From Microlunatus antarcticus (lineage in GTDB: Bacteria > Actinomycetota > Actinomycetes > Propionibacteriales > Propionibacteriaceae): a stretch of 64,000 bases of DNA. Under the pieces are notes generated by a model, which saw nothing but the letters and a program-made list of their open reading frames with translations, was not told where the DNA came from and searched no databases. Positions within the stretch are counted from its first letter, which is position 1; every line of letters begins with the position of its first letter. Shown piece after piece: positions 1 to 8,462 of the stretch. The stretch spans positions 1-64,000 of the forward strand of contig NZ_JACHZG010000001.1 in NCBI RefSeq assembly GCF_014193425.1, in the 5' to 3' direction. The translations under genes and the position numbers were made by a program.

Positions 1-1
1 C

Positions 2-1018
2 ACGAGGACCACGGCCACGAATGGCAAGTACACAACTGTGCTGTCGACCGCGACTTGCAGTCGGATCAGTGTCTACCGGACGTCGACGGGGAAGAAGGTC
101 TGGCGCAAGGCGTTCTTCGAGGTGAGCAGCATCGTCTCGGACGGCACGTTCGTCTACGCCTACACCGAGGACGTCAACGGCAACAACAACATCGAGGCCC
201 GAAGGATCAGCAACGGCAAGCGGCAGTGGCGCCACCGAGCGTCCTCCAGCCCACGCAACCTTGTGGTCGGGTCGGGCGTCGTCGTCAACGGCTCCCAGGT
301 TCTCGATGCCAAGAGCGGGAAGCTGAAGTACTACCTTCCCGAGCCCACCGGCGAGACGAGCAACGACCCATACACCCTCGTGGTGGGCGGCCGCCTGTAC
401 CGCAACACCAACGCAGAGGTCGGCGCGTGGTCGGCCAAGGGCACGTTGCTCTGGCTCTACACCAAGACCGGCGAGCACTTCGAGGGCCCGGGCGAAGGAG
501 AGTCTCTTGTGCAGTACCACGCCGGCAGGATCTACGTCCGTGAGGCCACTGCCGACGAAAAGCCCACCCTCGTCCTGGACGCCGCCACCGGGGTGAAGCT
601 GGGCGAGTTGCCGTTCACAGCGCAGCCGCTGGCCTTTGACGGCCCCGTCGCAATCTTCACGCAGAAGCACTGGCCCGACAACGACCGGGTGAGCGTGCAA
701 GCCGTAGATCTCGACGACTCACACGTGTACTGGACCAAGACCTACGTTGCGCAAAACCCAGAGGGACGGATGAGCCTGTTGACGCCGCCAGTTATCGAGA
801 ACGGCTTGGTGTGGTTCAACCTGGACGATCCCGCCGGTGACCGCTCGATACTGGTCGCACTCGACGAGGTGACCGGCCAGCAGGAAAGCTCGACCTCGCT
901 GGCCTGCCGTCTCAGGGGTCACCACTCCGACGGCGCTGCGTTCGGCACGCTTGGCGTCGCGCAGCACCGCCTGTTCGTCCCTAGTACCTGTGGCTTACAG
1001 ACCTTCAAGGCGAGGTGA
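2..1018 (+). CDS. PQQ-like beta-propeller protein (5' end outside window)
   Basis: The reading frame is open to the left edge of the window, so the N-terminus is missing; the GTG at 38 is internal to this frame and is not a convincing start. The protein shows repeated blades of the form 'x-A-x-D-x-x-[TS]-G-x-x-x-W', for example YRTSTGKKVW, RRISNGKRQW, LDAKSGKLKY, LDAATGVKLG and LDEVTGQQES, typical of PQQ_2/BamB-like propellers. Such proteins are usually exported scaffolds or quinoprotein-like folds; no catalytic residues can be assigned. It is the leftmost gene of the island and is followed by a copy of the island's 25-base repeat. Specific function unknown. Confidence 0.8.
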   Translation, partial: TRTTATNGKYTTVLSTATCSRISVYRTSTGKKVWRKAFFEVSSIVSDGTFVYAYTEDVNGNNNIEARRISNGKRQWRHRASSSPRNLVVGSGVVVNGSQVLDAKSGKLKYYLPEPTGETSNDPYTLVVGGRLYRNTNAEVGAWSAKGTLLWLYTKTGEHFEGPGEGESLVQYHAGRIYVREATADEKPTLVLDAATGVKLGELPFTAQPLAFDGPVAIFTQKHWPDNDRVSVQAVDLDDSHVYWTKTYVAQNPEGRMSLLTPPVIENGLVWFNLDDPAGDRSILVALDEVTGQQESSTSLACRLRGHHSDGAAFGTLGVAQHRLFVPSTCGLQTFKAR

Positions 1019-1113
1019 TCGGCCTTCTAGCGAGCAACATCCGACGACTTTGAGCAAGTCCAGGGACATGGGCCGCGGCCAACGGCAACAGCTGAGCGCC
1101 GATCGTCTCGTGG

Positions 1114-1156
1114 GCCGACCGTCGTGCGGAGCCCGCAAGCCGACCGGCTTGCGGGC
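1114..1156 (+). repeat. Island 25-base repeat, locus 1 (with perfect hairpin)
   Basis: A partial unit carrying GACCGTCGTGCGGAGC is followed by a unit start GCAAGCCGACC that turns into a perfect inverted repeat: arms CCGCAAGCC (1133-1141) and GGCTTGCGG (1146-1154) around the loop GACC. The remaining sequence between the propeller gene and the next gene (1019-1253) shows nothing else recognisable. Confidence 0.75.
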
Positions 1157-1253
1157 GGGTAGCAGACCGCGGCCGCGTTCTCACAAGACGCGCTCAGCCC
1201 GCGTCTAACGCGAAGTTGCGGACGGGCAGCAGGGACTTCGCTGGCGAGGCACC

Positions 1254-1638
1254 ATGATCAGCGTGCGCCGACGCGAGTTCACGGCATCAGAGCTGTCTCG
1301 GCTTGGCGACATCGTCGGGCAACGGCCCGCGCGCCTGGCGGCTCATGTGAGTAACGGTCCTTGGTATGGGTTTAACGGCATCCAGGTCCTGGTGCTGACG
1401 GACAGGCGGCTTGTCGCGTCCAGCAGGGCTGGGCTCTACTTCCCGATCGCGTCATCGACAAGTACCTACTCAGCGACATCAGCGAAGCGCGTTGGACCGC
1501 AGTCACGCCGGGCGGGCGGGCAGGATCTCCTTCAAGGTCGCCGGCGCGCGCCACTCCTACGCGTCGAAGTGGCAGGAGGCAGCCGACTTGGCGCTCGCAC
1601 TCGAGCGGCTCGTCTCGCCAGCTGACCGCCGCCGATGA
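1254..1638 (+). pseudogene. Frameshifted small PH-like-domain protein
   Basis: Starting at ATG 1254 the frame reads a plausible protein (residues 1 to about 63, with the hydrophobic strand motif VLVLTDRRLVASS). It then continues sensibly only in two further frames: around 1445-1520 (DRVIDKYLLSDISEARW) and from about 1520 to 1638 (GRISFKVAGARHSYASKW, then a helix ending near ERLVSP). Joined, the pieces look like a bacterial PH-like/YokE-type domain of about 125 residues. Both shifts are in the same direction and the second lies in a GGGC-rich run, so sequencing error is possible, but a decayed gene fits the neighbouring broken acetyltransferase at 8463-8962. Confidence 0.55.
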
Positions 1639-1723
1639 GGACACTCGTGCGAACACTTGCAAGCTCACCGCGGCCTACCCCGAGCCGCGGTTCTCGCGGT
1701 CCGGTCGGTCCCGCAGATAATGG

Positions 1724-2170
1724 TCAGTACGTGCCGGGCGGAGGTAGCTCCCCCATCAAGGCGACGTCGTGGGTCGTCGTCGGACCCGCACAGATCCAGA
1801 CCGAACTGCAGTGCCAGATCGGCCGATCGTGTTTGGAGCAGGACATCCACTCGACATCCCAGAGGCGGAGAACCTCTAAGAACTCGTCCGCGACGGTCTC
1901 AGCTGCCTCGTCGTCCAGAGCGGTCTTCAGGAACTGCGGCCCCCAGGTGTGCGGCGGCCAAGCATCCTCATCGACGACCTCGCCAAGGAGAACCTCCTCG
2001 CGAAGGTCATCGAACCTCACGGTCATGACATACGAGTCATCGACGTCCACTTCCCAGCTTCCGCCGAGCGACCGGCCTGCGTCACGTTCGACGGCACTCG
2101 CCCAGCGTTTAAGCGTGACCAGGTCTCGTTGCATCGGCCAATTGTCCGGCTTACTAGCCGCCCGGAACAT
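1724..2170 (-). CDS. Hypothetical acidic protein, 148 aa
   Basis: Reading frame from ATG 2170 to the stop at 1724. The protein is rich in Asp, Glu and Trp, with no signal peptide or membrane segment; the central stretch VDVDDSYVMTVRFDDLREEVLLGEVVDEDAW looks like alternating beta strands and turns. An alternative ATG at 2134 (MQRDLVTLKRW) would give 136 residues. I recognise no family. It sits alone between the frameshifted gene and a repeat locus that starts 28 bases upstream of its start codon, which suits a single-gene cassette. Codon use is looser than in the chromosomal part. Confidence 0.55.
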   Translation of the reverse strand: MFRAASKPDNWPMQRDLVTLKRWASAVERDAGRSLGGSWEVDVDDSYVMTVRFDDLREEVLLGEVVDEDAWPPHTWGPQFLKTALDDEAAETVADEFLEVLRLWDVEWMSCSKHDRPIWHCSSVWICAGPTTTHDVALMGELPPPGTY

Positions 2171-2198
2171 CGACTTTCGTGAACGCCCGGTCTGCTCC

Positions 2199-2281
2199 GT
2201 AAGCCTTCCGTCCTGCGGGCGTCGCTCGTCGCCGCAAGCCGACCGTCGAGCGAAGCACGCAAGACGATCGTGTCGGAACTT
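2199..2281 (+). repeat. Island 25-base repeat, locus 2 (three units)
   Basis: Three consecutive units at 2199-2223, 2234-2258 and 2259-2281. The middle one is closest to consensus (GCAAGCCGACCGTCGAGCG then AAGCAC); the last ends in CGGAACTT, an ending also seen at 12,248. The locus lies between the hypothetical gene ending at 2170 and the acetyltransferase gene. Confidence 0.75.
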
Positions 2282-2401
2282 CCTATGGCTTAAACGTTGG
2301 GCGGGCGCCTTGCGCGAGCACGTCGGTCAGTGCCTGGCAGCAAGGGTTCTTGGCGCGTACGCGAGGCACCAACTTCCAGCGACGGGCGATACCGTCTTGG
2401 T

Positions 2402-2845
2402 GTGTTCCGTGAAGCGCGGTCAGGAGATCTCGCGGCGATCGCCAGGCTCTACGGCCAGCTCAACCCAGACGACCCGCCCGTCGTCGACCGTGCCTTGTTC
2501 GCTACGATATTGACCGTCAATGGACTGCGCCTGTTCGTGCTCGAGCGGCGCAGTGAGGTGGTCGCGACCACCTACTTGAACATCATCCCCAACCTGACCC
2601 GTGGTGGGCGTCCTTACGCCGTCACCGAGAACGTGGTGGTCGAGGAGTCCTACCGGGGCGTGGGTCTGGGGAAGGCCGTGATGGCCGGCACCTTGCACGC
2701 CGCTTGGGAAGCCGGTGCGTACAAGGCGATGCTCATGACGGGCTCGAGCAGGGCGAGCACCCACGCCTTCTACCGCGCTTGTGGATTCGTCGGCGACGTC
2801 AAGACGGCCTACTTTGCCCGCCCTGGCCTCCCTGGCCCGCACTGA
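2402..2845 (+). CDS. GNAT family N-acetyltransferase
   Basis: Predicted acetyl-CoA-dependent N-acetyltransferase of about 147 residues, the normal size of a single GNAT domain. Motif A is visible as VVEESYRGVGLGKAVM (pyrophosphate-binding R-G-x-G-x-G), followed by the helix HAAWEAGAYKAML and the C-terminal ASTHAFYRACGFV motif typical of GNAT strand 6-7. The frame is open further upstream (TTG 2297), but homology-like sequence begins at VFREARSGDL, so GTG 2402 is preferred; no strong ribosome-binding site is seen. Substrate unknown. It ends 5 bases from the convergent MFS gene. Confidence 0.8.
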   Translation: MFREARSGDLAAIARLYGQLNPDDPPVVDRALFATILTVNGLRLFVLERRSEVVATTYLNIIPNLTRGGRPYAVTENVVVEESYRGVGLGKAVMAGTLHAAWEAGAYKAMLMTGSSRASTHAFYRACGFVGDVKTAYFARPGLPGPH

Positions 2846-2850
2846 GATGG

Positions 2851-4116
2851 CTACAGCTCAGACGGAGCTGCGGCGCGCGAGGTGAAGGGCAACAAGACGG
2901 CTGCGCAGACGTTCAACACGAGGGCGGTGAAGAACAGCTCGGGCAGCCCGGCCGGTCGATCGGCCAGGGCCGCTCCGAGGAGGCCGGCAGAGGCGATGGT
3001 CAGGCTCTGGGCGGCGAAGAAGACGGAGGCGGCGAAGCCGGCGCCGTTGGGGTGCAGGCGCTGCGCGTAGCTCACGCCAAGGCCGAGCAGCACAGCGATG
3101 AAGCAGGCGTTGCAGAACTGCCCGACGAGGAGACCGACGAAGCTGGAGCTGGTGGCGAACGCAGCGAACCCGCCAGCCCCTAGGAGCAGCCCGCCAAGAA
3201 GCACCCGCTTCAGTCCGAACCGGTCGGCGAGCGCACCCGCCGCTGGCATCGCCACCAGCTCGACCACCGGTGCCACCGAGACCAGGACTCCGAAGAACCA
3301 AAGAGGAATCCCCAAGCGGTCCACGGCAAGGATTGGCAGATAGGTGAGCCGCAAGGATTCGCCGGTCAGGGCCAGGAAGCAGACCACCGCGAAGAGCCAC
3401 AGCGGCCTCGACCCCCACGACCCACGCTCCCGCCCCCCAGCCTGGGTACTCGTGCTGGCACCCGTTTCCGCGTTCGTCTGGGCGTTAGAGCTGGCCCACG
3501 CGCTCCCCTTCTCGACTTGGCGCAGCTGAAGAAGCGGAATCAGCGGGAGCAGCACGAAGACGCCGGACACCGCGAGGGCCGTGCGATAGCCGAGCCCCGC
3601 CGCGAGCAGGCTGCCAAGGACCGGGCCGACGGCCCAGCCGAGCGAGTAACCGGTTCGGACGGTGCTCGTGACCGTGGCCTGTCGTGGCTCTCCCTCGCGC
3701 TCGAGGAGCTCTCGGAGCAGGGCGAACACCTGTGCCGCGGAAATTCCGGCGAAAGCCCCGAACGCGATCCCCACGACGACAGCGACTCCGAACGTCGGAG
3801 CCAGGCCCATCGCGACGCGGCCGAGGGCGAGCCAGGCGCCGACCACGACCAGCAGCCGCAGCCGGCTGCTGAGCCGGTCTGAGAACCTTCCGACCAGGAT
3901 TCCCACGAGCGGCGAGGCCAGCGAGGTCAGTGCGAACAGCCCGACCACGCCCTCGCTGACTCGCAACGTCTGCACGAGGTACAGCGACATCAACGGCACG
4001 TAGGACGAGACCGAAATTCCTGACAGCACCAGGCTGATCAGGATTCCCCGGTATCCGCGATGCGACCAGACACGGGCCAAGCTTCGCTTTGAGACTGCCC
4101 TCTGACCGGGGGTCAC
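2851..4116 (-). CDS. MFS transporter, sugar/drug efflux (SetA-like)
   Basis: A 421-residue protein with about twelve hydrophobic segments split into two halves by a hydrophilic loop (residues about 205-235, rich in Ser, Thr and Gln), the classical MFS layout. An MFS motif-A-like GRFSDRLSSRLR follows the second helix and ALADRFGLKRVL is the equivalent in the second half. The overall pattern resembles the sugar-efflux (SetA/SotA) type of transporter, an assignment by resemblance only. GTG start at 4116. With acetyltransferases and kinases around it, an export or resistance role is plausible but inferred. Convergent with the acetyltransferase at 2402. Confidence 0.8.
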   Translation of the reverse strand: MTPGQRAVSKRSLARVWSHRGYRGILISLVLSGISVSSYVPLMSLYLVQTLRVSEGVVGLFALTSLASPLVGILVGRFSDRLSSRLRLLVVVGAWLALGRVAMGLAPTFGVAVVVGIAFGAFAGISAAQVFALLRELLEREGEPRQATVTSTVRTGYSLGWAVGPVLGSLLAAGLGYRTALAVSGVFVLLPLIPLLQLRQVEKGSAWASSNAQTNAETGASTSTQAGGRERGSWGSRPLWLFAVVCFLALTGESLRLTYLPILAVDRLGIPLWFFGVLVSVAPVVELVAMPAAGALADRFGLKRVLLGGLLLGAGGFAAFATSSSFVGLLVGQFCNACFIAVLLGLGVSYAQRLHPNGAGFAASVFFAAQSLTIASAGLLGAALADRPAGLPELFFTALVLNVCAAVLLPFTSRAAAPSEL

Positions 4117-4256
4117 CAGCGGACTCCGCGGCCGTACCGCTGAGGGACCACTTCACGTCGCCGAACCCGCCGCGGCCCGACCTTCACGTTCTCGTCCAGC
4201 GAGTCCGAGCCATCGCGATCGCACCTATGGCGCACATCTGCACCGTAGGGCAAGAC

Positions 4257-4988
4257 CTAACTGTCGAGGCTGATGTTCAACCGGGGCTGTGTCCCTCGAT
4301 GGACGCGCACGTGTCGGACCCCGAGGAACGAGGCCAGGGCCCCGTCCGAGGCGTCGGAGTCGCCGACAACGGCCACCGGCTCGGAGCCGGTCCGCGCCAG
4401 ACGTTCCGCCACCTGCGCTCCGAACTTGGCATCGGACTTCTCCGCCCCCACCTCGCCCGACACCACCACCTCACCGAAGTACGGCTTCAGCCCGGCAAGG
4501 TCGAGCTTGCGACGTTGCAGCCACGAAGACCCGTTCGTCACGCACCACAGGTCATGTACCGAAGCCCAGTCGGCCAAGCCTTCGCGAACCCACCCGAACG
4601 GGCGGACCAGCTCCTCACGAGCCTGCCGAAAGACGGCCTCGGCCGGAGCCGCGTCGCTCTCGTGCAGCAGCCGCCGCCACACCCGGGACTGGTACGCCCG
4701 ACCGGCCGCCCGAGCTTCCGGATCGGCGAGCGCGGCGTCGAAGTCCGTCCACAGCGCCTCCCACGAGCTCACTCCCAATAGCCCTGGGACCAACCGCAGC
4801 CCGGTGGCGCGCCACTCCTCACGCACGACCGGCCACACCCGAATCTCGGTAGGAGACAGGGCTGGGAGCTCCCCGAACGTCGCAAGGGTCGACATCATCG
4901 CGGAGTCGCGCGCGGCCCCGTCCGGGATGAGCGTGTCGTCGAGGTCAACCAGCAGCACGCCCACCCCGGAACGGTAGGCCAGCGTCAT
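4257..4988 (-). CDS. HAD family hydrolase (class IA type)
   Basis: The 243-residue protein has the full HAD set: motif I LLVDLDDTLI (nucleophile D15, acid/base D17), motif II WCVTNGSS, the motif III lysine near GAEKSDAKFG, and motif IV AVVGDSDASDGALA. The helical cap between motifs I and II indicates a subfamily I phosphatase. Start ATG 4988. The upstream HAD gene on the same strand ends at 5036, only 47 bases away, so the two are probably cotranscribed. Substrate unknown; small-molecule phosphate ester hydrolysis is the family's usual role. Confidence 0.85.
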   Translation of the reverse strand: MTLAYRSGVGVLLVDLDDTLIPDGAARDSAMMSTLATFGELPALSPTEIRVWPVVREEWRATGLRLVPGLLGVSSWEALWTDFDAALADPEARAAGRAYQSRVWRRLLHESDAAPAEAVFRQAREELVRPFGWVREGLADWASVHDLWCVTNGSSWLQRRKLDLAGLKPYFGEVVVSGEVGAEKSDAKFGAQVAERLARTGSEPVAVVGDSDASDGALASFLGVRHVRVHRGTQPRLNISLDS

Positions 4989-5035
4989 GCACCCGCCACG
5001 TCAATCGCTGCTGTCCTGGCGCCGAGCGGGCTCCG

Positions 5036-5935
5036 TCAGCCGGCCCGGGCTTCGACGTGCGCCTGGTGGTCGGCCGCGATATGTCGGGCGACGGCATCCG
5101 TGTCGTGACGCCCGATCACGGCGGTGGCGACTGCCTTCAGCTCGGTCACGGCGTTGGCGACCGCAAACCCTTGATCAGCTACAGCGAACATCGGAACGTC
5201 ATTGTGGTTGTCCCCGAACACCACCAACCGCCCCGCGCGGAGGTCGCTCATCAGCCGTTGAACCGCCTGTGCCTTGGTGCCGTCCTGGTTGTGGACCTCA
5301 AGCCAGTCCAGGCCAGGGGTGTTCGGATCCTCGTTCAGGAAGTGCGCGGTGGACCTCAAGGGCCCGGCCAGCGCTTCGCGCAGCGTGACGAGCGATGGAC
5401 GTGCGGCGATGATCGTGATGTAGAAGACGCTGGCGTGGTCCAGGGGGTCGTCGACCGTTATCGGGCGCAGGCGGCGATCTCCAGCCCGGTGCGCGGTGAA
5501 GGTCTCGACCCCGGCGGTCATCCGATCGGGCCGCCACCGCACCCAATCGCGCCCGTCCTCGAACGTGAACCAGACCGGCTCGACCGCCCCGGTCCGACCG
5601 CACTCCGCGGAAATAATCCTGGCCACCGACTCGTCGAGCAGCTGGACGTGCCGTGGAGCCCCGTCGTCCGGGTCGGCCGTGATCGTGCCGCCGCACGTGA
5701 CCACGGGTATCGACAGGTGCAGTCCCTCGGTTACCCGAGACGAGGAGGTGAACGAGCGGGCCGTCGCGTACGTGAACAACGCGCCAGCCGCGACAGCCTC
5801 GTTGAGGAGGCGCACCGATGTCGGACTGATCGCACTATTGGCGCCGAGCAAGGTCCCGTCCAGATCGGACACGTACAACGTCCGCGACGCGCCGGCCCCA
5901 GTCACACCCGCGAGCCTCCCATGCGCTCGCACCAT
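5036..5935 (-). CDS. HAD-IIB (Cof-type) hydrolase
   Basis: Motif I is LYVSDLDGTLL (D24, D26), motif II is ATARS, a large mixed alpha/beta cap (about residues 85-200) follows, and the C-terminal lysine (GTKAQAV) and GDNHNDVPMF complete the Cof-type (subfamily IIB) signature. The frame is open to 6010, but that extension runs into a copy of the island repeat at 5946-5992, so the ATG at 5935 is the likely start (299 residues). Cof proteins dephosphorylate sugar phosphates or cofactors; the substrate here is unknown. First gene of a two-gene HAD unit with 4257-4988. Confidence 0.85.
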   Translation of the reverse strand: MVRAHGRLAGVTGAGASRTLYVSDLDGTLLGANSAISPTSVRLLNEAVAAGALFTYATARSFTSSSRVTEGLHLSIPVVTCGGTITADPDDGAPRHVQLLDESVARIISAECGRTGAVEPVWFTFEDGRDWVRWRPDRMTAGVETFTAHRAGDRRLRPITVDDPLDHASVFYITIIAARPSLVTLREALAGPLRSTAHFLNEDPNTPGLDWLEVHNQDGTKAQAVQRLMSDLRAGRLVVFGDNHNDVPMFAVADQGFAVANAVTELKAVATAVIGRHDTDAVARHIAADHQAHVEARAG

Positions 5936-5945
5936 CGTGCAGAGC

Positions 5946-5992
5946 GCAGCACGACCCCAGCGCGGAGCACGCAAGCCGACCTGCCTGCGATC
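5946..5992 (+). repeat. Island 25-base repeat, locus 3
   Basis: A divergent unit at 5946-5970 ends in the conserved CGGAGCAC; a second unit at 5971-5992 starts GCAAGCCGACC and then departs from consensus. It lies 11 bases upstream of the HAD-IIB start and supports that start choice. Confidence 0.7.
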
Positions 5993-6107
5993 ATCGGCTG
6001 GAGGCGGCACGCGCGCTCGATAGAGCTATTGGACGCATGGCAGCTGACAGTACGAAATCCTGGGGTGGCGGGCCCGCCGAACAGTGAGTCCGAGGAGAAC
6101 GATCAAC

Positions 6108-6632
6108 GTGACGGCGCACTCAGACTGGCTCGGCAGCGTGACGGTGGCCGACTCCGCCTTCGCCCGCGCAGCCTTCGAGAAGCTCGATCGACTGCTGACC
6201 GCTCTGCAACCCGCAGCGCTCGATCGCCTTCGCAGTATCGCTCGCTTCGACGACACGTCCGCCCAGATCGACCTGCACCACGTCAGCGGGAAGGACTGGC
6301 TCGACGTCGATCTCCACTACAGCGAGGACCTTGGCGGCATGTTCAACCCACTCGGGCACGAGGAGTACTACCAGCTTCGAGGCGACCTCTCGGTCGAGCA
6401 GGACGCGCTCGACGACCTCGCGGTACTCCTCACCAGCACGTACGCGATCGAGGAAACCTGGTGGAGAGGGCGGCATATCCGAACCGTCGTCAAGCAAACG
6501 AGCGGAGGAGAAGAAATAGGCGTGTCGGTCTCGGGATGGCCACTGCTTCCACCGAAATGGCTCCTCCTACCCAACCAACTGACAGTTCGACGCGACTCCT
6601 TGTCCTACGGCGGGCGCCTTACGTCGAACTGA
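6108..6632 (+). CDS. Hypothetical protein, 174 aa
   Basis: GTG 6108 is preferred over GTG 6084 because GAGGAG at 6092-6097 sits at good ribosome-binding distance. The protein is soluble, acidic and tryptophan-rich. Its first half is helical (ARAAFEKLDRLLTALQ) and its middle is strand-rich (IDLHHVSGKDWLDVDLHY). No membrane segment, signal peptide or catalytic motif is evident and I do not recognise the family. It stands alone between two repeat loci (5946-5992 and 6652-6701), a clear single-gene cassette arrangement. Confidence 0.65.
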   Translation: MTAHSDWLGSVTVADSAFARAAFEKLDRLLTALQPAALDRLRSIARFDDTSAQIDLHHVSGKDWLDVDLHYSEDLGGMFNPLGHEEYYQLRGDLSVEQDALDDLAVLLTSTYAIEETWWRGRHIRTVVKQTSGGEEIGVSVSGWPLLPPKWLLLPNQLTVRRDSLSYGGRLTSN

Positions 6633-6651
6633 CGGTTGATTCGGAGCAGCC

Positions 6652-6701
6652 ACAAGCCGACCGTCGTGCGAAGCACATAAGCCGACCCTGCGTCGAGACA
6701 C
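6652..6701 (+). repeat. Island 25-base repeat, locus 4 (two tandem units)
   Basis: Two directly abutting 25-base units: 6652-6676 (ACAAGCC start, GTCGTGCGAAGCAC end, nearly consensus) and 6677-6701 (more diverged). The locus ends 8 bases before the stop codon of the convergent kinase gene. Confidence 0.85.
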
Positions 6702-6709
6702 GTGCGTCC

Positions 6710-7504
6710 TCAGACCGTCGGCAACAACGCCTCGAGGTTCTCACTCACCCAGCGGGTGTCTGACCTGTAGCCCTTGACGTGGTCTGCGACGTGAGCGGCG
6801 CCAGCGGCTGCCCGTGCTGCGGTGAACTCGGCGAGATCCCCGAGCCGGGTGACTGTACTGCGCAGCACCTCTGACGGTGCGACGGCTACACCATCCCCTG
6901 CTTCGGCGTAGGACCGGCAGAGCAGTTCCAGGCGGCCTCGGCGGACGGCCATGTCTGGCGGGCCGGCGCCGGTGTCCTCAAACTGGCTCAACGGCGCAAG
7001 CCGGTAGGCCAAATAGGCCAGGTCCCACGCTCGCGGTCCGGGAGAGGCCGTGTCGATGTCGATGAACCCGGCGAGCTGGTGGACGTCGTCGAAGACCATG
7101 TTGTACGGCGCGACGTCGTTGAGGCAGATTACCTCTGCTGGCTCGTGGGAAGGGAGCTGCCACGTGGCACCGGCGGTGTCGAAGCCGGCGCTGGCCTGGT
7201 GCACCTGTGCGAGTCGACGACCAGCGTCGACAAGCACGTCTTGCGACCACACCCAGGAGGGCATCGGGTAGCTGGGAACGGTTCCGGGGAGATACGTGAG
7301 GACCTCGCGTCCCTGCTCGTCAACGCCGAGGGCGCGAGGCAGCCAAGTGACGCCGTTCGCGTGAAGGTGGTCGAGCAGGCGGTGGATGGTTGACGTCCAG
7401 GGCCCAGCGGTGCGGTGCACAGCCTGGCCTCGGCGGACCACCTGACTCATATTGCCGCCCGCTAAGACGACTTCTGCCTCGCTGTTCTCGTCATGCTTCT
7501 GCAC
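6710..7504 (-). CDS. Aminoglycoside phosphotransferase-fold kinase
   Basis: A 264-residue APH-family protein. The catalytic loop is ICLNDVAPYNMVF, equivalent to H-x-D-x-x-x-x-N but with Asn in place of the usual His; the metal-binding segment is FIDIDTASPGPRAWDLAY. The N-terminal part (QVVRRGQAVHRTAGPWT) is the shortened lobe typical of actinobacterial APH-like proteins. These often confer no known resistance; phosphorylation of an aminoglycoside or other hydroxylated metabolite is possible but unproven. GTG start at 7504; a later ATG at 7450 would cut off a likely strand. Located in the island between repeats. Confidence 0.8.
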   Translation of the reverse strand: MQKHDENSEAEVVLAGGNMSQVVRRGQAVHRTAGPWTSTIHRLLDHLHANGVTWLPRALGVDEQGREVLTYLPGTVPSYPMPSWVWSQDVLVDAGRRLAQVHQASAGFDTAGATWQLPSHEPAEVICLNDVAPYNMVFDDVHQLAGFIDIDTASPGPRAWDLAYLAYRLAPLSQFEDTGAGPPDMAVRRGRLELLCRSYAEAGDGVAVAPSEVLRSTVTRLGDLAEFTAARAAAGAAHVADHVKGYRSDTRWVSENLEALLPTV

Positions 7505-7706
7505 GTGGCCATCGTCCCAGCCCGGGCGCCGCGCAGCCTGGTGCGTTGAACTGCAAGTGGCTTGGCGCAGAGCAGCCGTCAGGTGAGTTGCGCCGGCGCC
7601 GCGGGCAAGATGTGCAAGCCATCTTGCGATGCAGACCTACGGCCTAACCGGTGGTTTCGCCCGACTGCGAGTGCCAGTGTGGCTGCATGAGTCGTTGGAG
7701 GCCCGC

Positions 7707-8333
7707 ATGACCGGCGCTGCTGACGAGAGCACTGCTAGTCAGGTGCTCTCTGACGCCCAGGTCGTCTTGCGGCCCTGGACTCGTGAGGACGCGCGGTTTT
7801 TGGTCGAGGCGAGCGCCGACCCTGCGATCCGTGAGTACAACGGGGACCACGATCGGCAGGGGCGACCAGTGCCACCGCCGTCGACCGCCCAGGCTCAAGC
7901 GATGATCGCGAAGTTCAGGGAGCACTTGGACGTCTTCACGGTCAGCGGCATCCCTACCGGCGTCGTCTTCCTCATCGAAGACGCCGAGAGCGGTGATCCA
8001 ATTGGTTGCTGCGGAGTGGACAGCTGGACCGGTGAGGACGTGGCGCAGATCGGCTATTGGCTCGTACCCGGCGGCCGAGGACGCGGTCACGCCACTCGAG
8101 CGGTCGTGCTGCTCACCACATGGTTGTTCGTGCTGGGCGCCGCGCGAGTGGTTCTTACGGTCGTTGCTGGCAACGAGAGCTCGGCTGCGGTGGCCCGTCG
8201 TGCTGGCTTCGTCCACGAAGGAACCATGCGGTCGCACGCTGTCTGGCAAGGGCGTCGCCGTGACGTCCTGTGGTTCGCGGCACTGCCATCTGAGTGGCCA
8301 AGCCGTACTCCTGGCCGAGCCCTCTTAACTTGA
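7707..8333 (+). CDS. GNAT family N-acetyltransferase (RimJ/RimL-like)
   Basis: ATG 7707 is preceded by GGAGG (7697-7701) at 5-base spacing, so the longer open frame from 7629 is not used. The 208-residue protein begins with a strand VVLRPWTREDARFLVEAS, typical of the RimJ/RimL branch, has motif A as IGYWLVPGGRGRGHATRAV, and ends with NESSAAVARRAGFVHEG, the conserved C-terminal motif. Such enzymes acetylate ribosomal-protein N-termini or small molecules; the substrate cannot be told. In the gap before it a weak hairpin GCAAG-CCAT-CTTGC (near 7615-7628) resembles the hairpin of repeat locus 1. Confidence 0.85.
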   Translation: MTGAADESTASQVLSDAQVVLRPWTREDARFLVEASADPAIREYNGDHDRQGRPVPPPSTAQAQAMIAKFREHLDVFTVSGIPTGVVFLIEDAESGDPIGCCGVDSWTGEDVAQIGYWLVPGGRGRGHATRAVVLLTTWLFVLGAARVVLTVVAGNESSAAVARRAGFVHEGTMRSHAVWQGRRRDVLWFAALPSEWPSRTPGRALLT

Positions 8334-8368
8334 CCGATGGTGCAGCTCACCGGTGGTCCCCGACTGGC

Positions 8369-8429
8369 CGGAAGCCGTCCGTCTTTGAGGCACCGTTCGG
8401 CACCGCAAACCGACCGTCTTGCGGAGCTC
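8369..8429 (+). repeat. Island 25-base repeat, locus 5
   Basis: A diverged unit at 8369-8393, a short spacer, and a good unit at 8405-8429 (GCAAACCGACCGTCTTGCGG then AGCTC). It lies between the acetyltransferase ending at 8333 and the broken acetyltransferase starting at 8463. Confidence 0.75.
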
Positions 8430-8462
8430 GGTGACGAGACCCAGGGTGAAGGACGTCGAGCG

